Position numbers and translations under genes: made by a program. The notes under the pieces were generated by a model, which did not search any database, was not told the DNA's origin, and saw only the letters and a program-made list of their open reading frames with translations. This document shows positions 50,682 through 57,352 of a stretch of 64,000 nt of DNA, piece by piece. Every line of letters starts with the position of its first letter. Position 1 is the stretch's first letter. The stretch lies in NCBI GenBank assembly GCA_002319915.1, contig DCFQ01000098.1, positions 26,374 to 90,373 of the forward strand. Direction: 5' to 3'. The DNA is from Bacteroidales bacterium UBA1800 (GTDB taxonomy: Bacteria; Bacteroidota; Bacteroidia; Bacteroidales; VadinHA17).

Positions 50682-51689
50682 ATGTCAGAATCAAGGAGAG
50701 AATTCATAGGCAAGTCATTGCTTGCGATGACCGGGGTTGCTGCAGGCCTGAAAACAGGGTTTACAGGGAAACCTGTATCCCCGGCAGCGGCAAGGCCGGT
50801 AGCACAACCGACGAATGAGCCCGATGCCTTTAAGATAAGTGTCTTCTCGAAGCACCTTCAGTGGCTCAGCTACGAAGAGATGGCCAGGGCGCTCGTCCTG
50901 ACCGGTTTCGACGGGGCCGATCTTACAGTAAGGCCGGGCGGTCATGTGCTGCCGGAGAATGTTGAGAAGGATCTGCCAAAGGCTGCCGAAGCCCTTGTGA
51001 AAGAGGGCAGGAAGATCTATATGCTGGCCACAGCAATTGACAATGCTGATGACCCTGTAACCATCAAGATCCTAAAAACCGCATCATCCCTCGGGATAAA
51101 GCATTACAGGATGAACTGGCTCCATTATGACGAGTCAAAAAGTGTGGAAGCAAACATGGCGTCAGTACGCGCAAAGCTTTCTAAGCTTGCCGTGCTGAAC
51201 GAAAAATATTCGATCTCCGGGGAGTATCAGAATCACTCAGGGGTTGCCGCTGAAGGCATTTATTTTGGCGGTGCGATCTGGGACCTGGCGGAGGTTCTCA
51301 GTGAAGTCAATTCTCCCTGGATCGGCTCGCAGTATGATATATACCATGCCACGGTCGAAGGTGCGAACACCTGGCCGGTCGGACTGAAGCTTATCAGTCC
51401 GTTCATCAGGTCCATCGATATAAAGGACTTTAAATGGGTCGAAAGAGAGGGAAAAGTGAGGTCCGAATCGGTCCCCCTGGGAGAAGGAATGGTCAACTTC
51501 AGCAAGTACTTAGCGTTCCTTAAGCAAAACTCTATAGAAGTTCCCATTTCGGTCCATTACGAGTACCCCCTTGGTGGTGCCGAGAACGGAGCTTCGAAAA
51601 TCACTGTTGCCCGGGAAGTGGTGTTCGATGCGATGAAAAGGGATCTGCAGCTCCTTAAGAAGTATCTCGGGGAAGCGGGACTGGTCTGA
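50682..51689 (+). CDS. Tat-exported TIM-barrel sugar isomerase/epimerase or lyase
   Basis: 335 residues. The N-terminus has a twin-arginine signal (SRREFIGKSLLAMTG) and predicted cleavage after about 40 residues. Barrel motifs: EYQNHSG (metal ligand region), SQYDIYHATVEG, SIDIKDFKW and ISVHYEYPLGG. The exported location distinguishes it from the cytosolic isomerase in the same operon. Exported relatives in Bacteroides include enzymes that eliminate or hydrate 3-keto-glycosides, which would fit the neighbouring dehydrogenase, though this is only inferred. It follows the dehydrogenase by 1 bp. Confidence 0.85.
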   Translation: MSESRREFIGKSLLAMTGVAAGLKTGFTGKPVSPAAARPVAQPTNEPDAFKISVFSKHLQWLSYEEMARALVLTGFDGADLTVRPGGHVLPENVEKDLPKAAEALVKEGRKIYMLATAIDNADDPVTIKILKTASSLGIKHYRMNWLHYDESKSVEANMASVRAKLSKLAVLNEKYSISGEYQNHSGVAAEGIYFGGAIWDLAEVLSEVNSPWIGSQYDIYHATVEGANTWPVGLKLISPFIRSIDIKDFKWVEREGKVRSESVPLGEGMVNFSKYLAFLKQNSIEVPISVHYEYPLGGAENGASKITVAREVVFDAMKRDLQLLKKYLGEAGLV

Positions 51690-51702
51690 GATGAGAGCAT
51701 TT

Positions 51703-51756
51703 CACGGAGTCATTTCCTTTGGTACTAGTATTTCTCACAAGACTCCGTGTAACAAA
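51703..51756. repeat. CACGGAGT/ACTCCGTG hairpin of the CTCnGTG family
   Basis: CACGGAGT (51703-51710) pairs with ACTCCGTG (51742-51749), followed by TAACAAAAAAA. The 3' words ACTCCGTGTAACAA also end copy 3 at 39533. No 18-bp palindrome is present. It sits in the short spacer between two operon genes. Confidence 0.6.
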
Positions 51757-51767
51757 AAAATCTATCC

Positions 51768-52967
51768 ATGAAAACCTCCTCCCGCAGCTCGCAAACATAT
51801 ATCGTGGCCACGGCATTCCTTTCCCTCTTCGCTATCGTCGGATTCGCCGTTTACGGGCTCCCCTTCTTCTATGATTTCATGACAAAGGAATACGGCTGGA
51901 CGAGGACGGTTGTAACATCCGGGAATGCACTCGGCAAGCTTATCGTTGCACCCCTTTTCGGGTTCATTGCCGGGTGGCTGATCGACAAGTACGGGCCGAA
52001 GCGTCTCATGATAGCCGGGGTCCTGCTGGCCGGGAGCGCCCTTGCCGGGCTGAGCCTTTCCAGGTCACTGGGCCTTTTCTACCTGTTCTATATCCTCAAT
52101 GCCCTCGGATACGTCTGTGGCGGGCCTCTCCCCTGCCAGGTCCTTATCTCCAGGTGGTTCGAAAGGAACAGGGGAAAGGCGATGGGTATTGCATATCTTG
52201 GTATAGGTACCGGGGGAGCGGTGGTTCCTCTTGTCGCATCAGGGCTGGAAAAAAAGTTAGGATGGCATGGTTCCCTGGCACTCCTAGGGCTGCTGATAGT
52301 CGTGATCGCCCTGCCTATGGTCCTTTTTATTAAGGGCTCCCGCACAGGGACTGATCACCCTGCAGAACAGGCGCCTGAGGTACCGATAAAAAAGATCCTG
52401 ACGAACAGGAATTTCTACCTTCTCGGCCTGGGAAGCATGTGTGCAATCGGCGTGGTGGGAGGCATAAACCAGCACCTGAAGCTTTACCTCCGTGACCTGA
52501 GCTATTCGCAATCACAGGCTGCCCATATAATCTCCCTGGTCCTTTTCTGCAGCCTTGCCGGAAGGCTGCTGATGGGATGGCTGGCTGACATCATGAGGCG
52601 TAAGTACGTGATGATCATGATCTACCTTATCGTTGCCTCCACGATCCCGCTGCTGCTGCTGCCCGATTTCCCCTGCCGGATCTATCTTTTTGCAGTTATT
52701 TTCGGGATCGGCCTGGGCGGCGATTACATGATAATTCCCCTTCTTGCGGGGGATCTTTTCGGAGTGAGGGCGCTTGGAAGGGTAATGGGGATAATCCTTG
52801 TGGCCGACGGAGTGGCGGAATCGACTTTCCCCATGCTGGTCGGCGCTCTTTACAACGAACAGGCCAAAAGCTACTTTAACGGGTTCATCGTGCTGATCTG
52901 CGTCGCCCTCGCAGGAGCGGTAATAGTTTCATTCCTTCCGAAGACAAAGACCGCCGGAGGTCAGTGA
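51768..52967 (+). CDS. MFS transporter, monocarboxylate/oxalate-formate type
   Basis: 399 residues with twelve hydrophobic segments. The first half, FYDFMTKEYGWTRTVVTSGNALGKLIVAPLFG and GWLIDKYGPKRLM, and the loop LISRWFERNRGKAMGIAYLGIGTGGA, are typical of the oxalate/formate-antiporter and monocarboxylate-transporter-like MFS group. It is the last gene of the operon, and probably imports the sugar or acid that the enzymes act on. Its stop overlaps the convergent nitrilase-fold gene by 7 bp. Confidence 0.88.
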   Translation: MKTSSRSSQTYIVATAFLSLFAIVGFAVYGLPFFYDFMTKEYGWTRTVVTSGNALGKLIVAPLFGFIAGWLIDKYGPKRLMIAGVLLAGSALAGLSLSRSLGLFYLFYILNALGYVCGGPLPCQVLISRWFERNRGKAMGIAYLGIGTGGAVVPLVASGLEKKLGWHGSLALLGLLIVVIALPMVLFIKGSRTGTDHPAEQAPEVPIKKILTNRNFYLLGLGSMCAIGVVGGINQHLKLYLRDLSYSQSQAAHIISLVLFCSLAGRLLMGWLADIMRRKYVMIMIYLIVASTIPLLLLPDFPCRIYLFAVIFGIGLGGDYMIIPLLAGDLFGVRALGRVMGIILVADGVAESTFPMLVGALYNEQAKSYFNGFIVLICVALAGAVIVSFLPKTKTAGGQ

Positions 52968-54331
52968 CCACCCCTGTAATCACCTAGCGGACTGAAGAGA
53001 TCGGATCTGCGGTCCTTCCGCCATACTCCTCTCCACGTGCCGCGCCCTGCATTTCCGATCCAGCTCCACGGGGGATTGAAACCAAGGTCGATGTCGGCGG
53101 TCAGCAGAGTTCCCTGCGTCCCGGTTTCCTTCATGACCTCTCCGGCAGGATCAACGATCAGGCTGTGGCCGTCGTAAATCGATGTAACAAAATAGATCCC
53201 GTTGTCCATTGCCCGGCTGCGCGCTGTCACCTTCCATGAATCAGCCGTGCGCACATCGCCCCAGATAGGGCACAGAATAAGCTCTGCCCCTTTCAGGGCA
53301 AGGATCCTTGCAATTTCCGGCGAAATAATATCCCAGCAGATGAGGATCCCGATCGTACCGAAATCGGTCGTGAAAACCGGAAGGGAGTTTCCGGGCACTG
53401 CACCCGCCTCTGCCTCGGAATCAGGGAGCTGTACCTTTTTATATATGCCCTGTATTTTACCCTGCCTGTCATAAAGCGCCGCGATATTATACAGGGTATC
53501 TCCCCTCCAGTCATAAAGTCCCGAAACGATGTACATCCCGTACTGCCTGGCTTTGGCTGCCATCATTGCGGAAGCACTGCCCCCGAGTGTATTCGCCTCC
53601 ACCTTCGTCATTCCCGTTCCCGTGTTGCAGGTTGGCCATCCTTCGGGCAGGCAGACGATATCACATCCCGCCCTGCCGGCCTGGTCGAGCAACCGTGCCA
53701 TCGCCGATACATTATCCGCAACCGCCGGTCCCTCGGGCCGGTAATGAATCGACCCGACCTTTATTTTCCTCGCTGCCGCTTCCGCGCATTCAGTAAGCGA
53801 AATATCGTCCCACCTGATGCTCCCCATGCTCCACCTGAATTCGAGGGCGATCTCGGCAGAGGTCGATCCCTCCGGGGCTTTTACCATGCCTGATGCAAGC
53901 AGCCATCCGCCATCATCCCCCTCAAGGCCGGAGATGTAGTCATAGCCTGTCGGCCCACTGTTGCTGAACCATTTGATCCTGAAGAGAACGCTCTTGTCGA
54001 TCGATCCGACATTTTCGGCAAGGAACCTGGCGCTGGCCCGGTATGTCTTGCCGCCGGTTATATTCACCTTTTGCACCGCCACACCGTGGCAGGCCGGGTT
54101 ATTGCTTTCCATTTTAAGGGAGCATGAACCGCTGAAATGGACCTTCATGTCAGGCATGGTCTTCGGTTCCATCGACTTTACGGGGCCACCGGTATGCCAT
54201 ACCCCGGATCCGGGTACAAAATTCTCGAAGCCGGGATCCTTCAGAAGGTTGGTTTGCCCTGTATCCTGTGCGTATGATTTGCTCATTCCGGAATAGAGCA
54301 AGAGGATTATCAATGGCATGTATCTTTTCAT
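52961..54331 (-). CDS. Exported carbon-nitrogen hydrolase (nitrilase superfamily) with N-terminal beta domain
   Basis: 456 residues from the ATG complement ending at 54331, with a signal peptide (MKRYMPLIILLLYSGMSKSYAQ). Residues 25-180 form a CBM-like beta-sandwich (LLKDPGFENFVPGSGVWHTGG...), followed by a nitrilase domain with the Glu-Lys-Cys triad: CLPEGW, IYKKVQLPD and CWDIISPE with Cys332. The enzyme cleaves amides, nitriles or similar C-N bonds; substrate is unknown. The fusion of a sugar-binding-like domain to a nitrilase fold in an exported protein is consistent with work on an amino-sugar or glycopeptide. It is convergent with the MFS gene. Confidence 0.85.
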   Translation of the reverse strand: MKRYMPLIILLLYSGMSKSYAQDTGQTNLLKDPGFENFVPGSGVWHTGGPVKSMEPKTMPDMKVHFSGSCSLKMESNNPACHGVAVQKVNITGGKTYRASARFLAENVGSIDKSVLFRIKWFSNSGPTGYDYISGLEGDDGGWLLASGMVKAPEGSTSAEIALEFRWSMGSIRWDDISLTECAEAAARKIKVGSIHYRPEGPAVADNVSAMARLLDQAGRAGCDIVCLPEGWPTCNTGTGMTKVEANTLGGSASAMMAAKARQYGMYIVSGLYDWRGDTLYNIAALYDRQGKIQGIYKKVQLPDSEAEAGAVPGNSLPVFTTDFGTIGILICWDIISPEIARILALKGAELILCPIWGDVRTADSWKVTARSRAMDNGIYFVTSIYDGHSLIVDPAGEVMKETGTQGTLLTADIDLGFNPPWSWIGNAGRGTWRGVWRKDRRSDLFSPLGDYRGGH

Positions 54332-54473
54332 ATTGAGACCAGTTTCAATCATCTCCAAAGTTATTGATTATGTCTGAACCGGCAGGGGTCGACCGGGGAT
54401 ACCTTAATTATATCAGATATATGTATGAGCCCCATTTCGGGAATCTCACTTTTTGATTATATTTGCCCGATCC

Positions 54474-54548
54474 GGGACGTTAGCTCAGTAGGTTTAGAGC
54501 GCTAGTGTCACATATTAGAGGTCACTGGTTCGATTCCAGTACGTCCCA
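54474..54548 (+). tRNA. tRNA-Val (anticodon CAC)
   Basis: All four stems can be drawn: acceptor GGGACGT with ACGTCCC, D-stem GCTC/GAGC, anticodon stem CTAGT/ATTAG with one G-T pair, T-stem ACTGG/CCAGT with loop TTCGATT. The anticodon loop GTCACAT gives CAC, reading GUG. The body resembles other Bacteroidota tRNA-Val genes. The loop position 32 is G instead of a pyrimidine, which is unusual. CCA is not encoded. Confidence 0.88.
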
Positions 54549-54574
54549 CCCTGCAGTCTGGCTCCTTTGCTAAA

Positions 54575-54597
54575 ATCCCGCACCGCGGGATTTTTTT
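54575..54597 (+). terminator. Rho-independent terminator after tRNA-Val
   Basis: ATCCCGC (54575-54581), 3-nt loop, GCGGGAT (54585-54591), then a T-run. It lies 27 bp after the tRNA. Confidence 0.85.
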
Positions 54598-54608
54598 ACG
54601 CTCGGCCC

Positions 54609-54631
54609 GGTTCGATTCCAGTACGTCCCAC
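54609..54631 (+). repeat. Duplicate of the tRNA-Val 3' end (23-bp direct repeat)
   Basis: The 23 bases at 54609-54631 are identical to 54527-54549, which cover the T-loop and 3' acceptor end of tRNA-Val. No 5' half of a second tRNA precedes it, so it is a fragment. Such a partial copy is the usual mark of an att site or of a broken tandem tRNA gene. Confidence 0.85.
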
Positions 54632-54635
54632 TTCG

Positions 54636-54668
54636 TCCTCCACAGCATTGGCAATGGAGGATTTTTTA
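54636..54668 (+). terminator. Second terminator after the tRNA fragment
   Basis: CCTCCA (54637-54642) pairs with TGGAGG (54655-54660), followed by a T-run. It reproduces the tRNA-terminator arrangement behind the 23-bp copy. Confidence 0.75.
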
Positions 54669-54670
54669 TA

Positions 54671-54848
54671 TAAATTTTTTTTACCGCAAAGTGCGTGAAG
54701 TCCCGATAGCTATCGGGATGCAAAAAACGCAAAGCACCTAAATCGCCCTGTTCGGGACTTTAATTCACCCCTTTTACTGGGTAGATAGGAATCATTTGCG
54801 AGCTTTCCGTGAAGCCTTTGCGGTCTTAGCGGTTAATGATTTTTTTCA
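54671..54848. repeat. Repeat segment bounded by ACCGCAAAG inverted ends, palindrome copy 6
   Basis: TTTTTTTTACCGCAAAG (about 54675-54691) and CTTTGCGGT (54816-54824, continuing TTAGCGGTTAATGATTTTTTT) are inverted ends. The exact palindrome TCCCGATAGCTATCGGGA is at 54701-54718, flanked by GCGTGAAG and TGCAAAAAACGCAAAGC. The words differ from the CTCnGTG family, so here the palindrome sits in another host sequence. Confidence 0.6.
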
Positions 54849-55046
54849 CACCTTCTTGAGCACCTTATAGAGCTCCTGTATCTGGTTATTCAGATCGTTG
54901 AGCAGCTTATGGTTCTGGTCGGCAAAACGAGCTGTCACGTACTGGGCATAAATCTCCATATGCTCCTCGACATTATTCACCCCGGTATCCCTGATGAAGT
55001 CATCCCTGAATTCATTGAACCTGTTGCGTAATCCTAGAAGTGCCAT
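54846..55046 (-). CDS. Small hypothetical coiled-coil-like protein
   Basis: 66 residues, helical throughout (RFNEFRDDFIRDTGVNNVEEHMEIYAQYVTARFADQNHKLLNDLNNQIQELYKVLKKV). Heptad-like hydrophobics in the second half suggest a short coiled coil. No signal or known domain. The coherent sequence makes it plausible, but no homologue was checked. Confidence 0.5.
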   Translation of the reverse strand: MALLGLRNRFNEFRDDFIRDTGVNNVEEHMEIYAQYVTARFADQNHKLLNDLNNQIQELYKVLKKV

Positions 55047-55219
55047 AATGATATCAAATTGATTTAGTATTCACAATGCCTGATCCTTCATAAAGTTTGA
55101 TACAGGCCGGGGATAAATTTAATAAAATAACAGGCGTTGATGGCTTTCATTTCGATATTCTCCTTACCCGGTCAAAACCCTTTAGCCTATTTGCGGTTCG
55201 TAAGCACTTCAGCCAAAAA

Positions 55220-56860
55220 TTATTTATATTGAAGGATCTGACCGGAGGCGACCAGTTCCCTTCTGATCCTGTCATATGGAAGAGAATGTATGCCTGAACC
55301 TGTTTTTATTGCGAGGGACGCGACGATCCCTGCACTTTGCCCGAGGATCATGAAGACAGGCTCCATCCTTATTGACCCGAATGCAATATGCGAGCATGAG
55401 ACGCAAACAGGCACCAGCAGGTTGCTGCATTCGTCCTTCACCGGCATGATCGACCCGAGATCAATCTGGTAGGGTTTCGGGATCTCGACCCCGATATCGC
55501 CCTCATTCTGGACATAACCTTCACCCGTAACGTATCTCTCGACATTATGTGAATCCATGGTATAGGATCCCATCCCGGCAGGCCTGGGAACAGATCTCCT
55601 GCCCATTATATCATTTTCGGTCATAACATATTCCCCGAGCATTCTCCTGGCTTCCCTGACATAGATATTGTACGGCCAGTAACCGTTATCGGCAAACTCG
55701 TCCTTCGAAAAGCCCCATTTATTCATTGTATCACGCACCCATCCGGGCAGGCGTTTGTCGGTCGCCATGAAATAGAGCAAACCTTTCTGGTACAGGATGT
55801 GTTCCCTGATTATCTCCCTGCGCCTTTCATATGAAGCATCCGGATAATCCCAGTTCATGCCAATATTGTCAAAGCTGAAAGGGCCGTGATTATTCACGTC
55901 GGTCTTAAGGTTAGGAATGGGATCATACTTGCCGAAGAACTCGTTCCACCTTGTTGCCGCCAACCTGACAAGCAGTTCGTACTGGGAGCTGTCATATCCT
56001 TCCGGTTTTGTGAAAATCACCCTGTTTCCCGGCTTCTTCGTCAGGCACAGCCTGTAGCAGTAGGCCTGGATCTTTTTGTCGGCCGATCCGTTCGCCCCGG
56101 TCGATCCGGCGGATATCCGGGGTAGCAGGCCGCTGGAAGGATCCCCGGGGGTCTTCCAGGGATCTACCTTATCCTTGAAATAATGCCCGTGATGGAACAC
56201 CCCTGCCTGAACGCCGTTCCATGTTTCGTTGTATGTGCCGTTGGATTCCCGCCCGGTGGTATAATGGACCCCGGCCGAAGCTATCAGGTCACCTTCGTAA
56301 GTAGCATCTATGAAAACCTTGCCTTCAAACGTTTTCCCGCTCAAAGTGCGGATCGAGACGATCACGGTTCCGTTTTTTGTAACCCCATTCTCCCTGTCGA
56401 GCCATTCATCCCTGAATACCGTAATATTGTTCTGCTTTATGAAGGTTTCGAAGGCCTCTTCAGCAACGTGGGGCTCGAAGATCCACATTGTCCGCTTCTC
56501 CCCGTCGATTGCCGGGTTCCCCTGTCCCGTATTCCCATACTCCGATTTTTTCTGCCACCGCCAGGCTTCCGGCATCTGGTAATGCCGGTAAATGAGCTGG
56601 TAGAATTCCCTTGCGAGTCCTCCGATAACCTCCTTGTTGCCTGTATCGGTGAAGCCGAGCCCGGAGGATGACATCCCACCGAGGTGCTTATCCGGTGAGA
56701 CGATCATCACCGACAGTCCCATCCTGTGAACCTGAACTGCACATGTCACGGCAGCGGATGTGCTACCATAAACGATCACGTCGGCCTTGTAACTACCGGG
56801 CTCATTGGCAGATATGGAAAGGGCAAGTGGTATAAAAAGGAGGAAGATCATAGATCTCAT
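55220..56860 (-). CDS. Exported FAD-dependent oxidoreductase (FAD_oxidored family)
   Basis: 546 residues from the ATG complement ending at 56860, giving a signal peptide (MRSMIFLLFIPLALSISA). The FAD-binding strand is DVIVYGSTSAAVTCAVQVHRMG, in which the usual GxGxxG is degenerate, and then GGMSSSGLGFTDTG and VFIDATYEGDLIASAGVHYTTGRES, typical of the FAD_oxidored (PF12831-like) family. The C-terminal VPVCVSCSHIAFGSIRMEPVFMILGQSAG is characteristic. It may oxidise a sugar or similar polyol in the periplasm, but the donor is unknown. Stand-alone gene. Confidence 0.85.
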   Translation of the reverse strand: MRSMIFLLFIPLALSISANEPGSYKADVIVYGSTSAAVTCAVQVHRMGLSVMIVSPDKHLGGMSSSGLGFTDTGNKEVIGGLAREFYQLIYRHYQMPEAWRWQKKSEYGNTGQGNPAIDGEKRTMWIFEPHVAEEAFETFIKQNNITVFRDEWLDRENGVTKNGTVIVSIRTLSGKTFEGKVFIDATYEGDLIASAGVHYTTGRESNGTYNETWNGVQAGVFHHGHYFKDKVDPWKTPGDPSSGLLPRISAGSTGANGSADKKIQAYCYRLCLTKKPGNRVIFTKPEGYDSSQYELLVRLAATRWNEFFGKYDPIPNLKTDVNNHGPFSFDNIGMNWDYPDASYERRREIIREHILYQKGLLYFMATDKRLPGWVRDTMNKWGFSKDEFADNGYWPYNIYVREARRMLGEYVMTENDIMGRRSVPRPAGMGSYTMDSHNVERYVTGEGYVQNEGDIGVEIPKPYQIDLGSIMPVKDECSNLLVPVCVSCSHIAFGSIRMEPVFMILGQSAGIVASLAIKTGSGIHSLPYDRIRRELVASGQILQYK

Positions 56861-57352
56861 ATAACCTTGTTTTAGGTAAGTCTGACATAAAGGTATAAAG
56901 ATTAGGTCATAGATTGATCGATTGTTTTCCTGAATTAACATGGTGATCAGCCCGCACAGAAAGTATCAATACTATTTATCGCCTTTTGCTCATGTCCGGG
57001 CAGAAATACCTCGTACTAAAAATGGATCCAGTTTGTTTAACGTTGCTGTTACCTTTGTTCACTCATAAATACAGATTAAAATTTGACAAATTCATCTATT
57101 TCAGAGATATAAAATCTTCTTATCAGGAATATATATATAAATATATTGAGTAAATTACCACCAGAAATTTAGCCTTTATCCCTCTCTGGTCCATTAACCC
57201 CCCCTGAAATAAAATCTAACCTGTTCGAACACTGTCAATACTTTGATAAAATCAATTACCATACTTTCCGGCCTATATACAATTCTCATTTTCAGAATAG
57301 TGTTGATAATATTCTATGATATTCAGAGCGGTTTTAATATAAAACTTTTGAT
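56861..57352. other. Long AT-rich spacer between divergent genes
   Basis: About 490 bp with no credible coding frame, no repeat copy and no strong hairpin. It must carry promoters for both divergent genes; I could not identify a clear TTTG/TAnnTTTG pair. Confidence 0.4.

Noticed and set aside
54600..54632. Second tRNA-Val gene
   Set aside because: Only the T-loop and 3' acceptor are present; no D-arm or anticodon arm precedes it, so it is a fragment.
54508..54732. 74-codon minus-strand frame across the tRNA region
   Set aside because: Its residues are antisense translation of the tRNA-Val, its terminators and the palindrome repeat.
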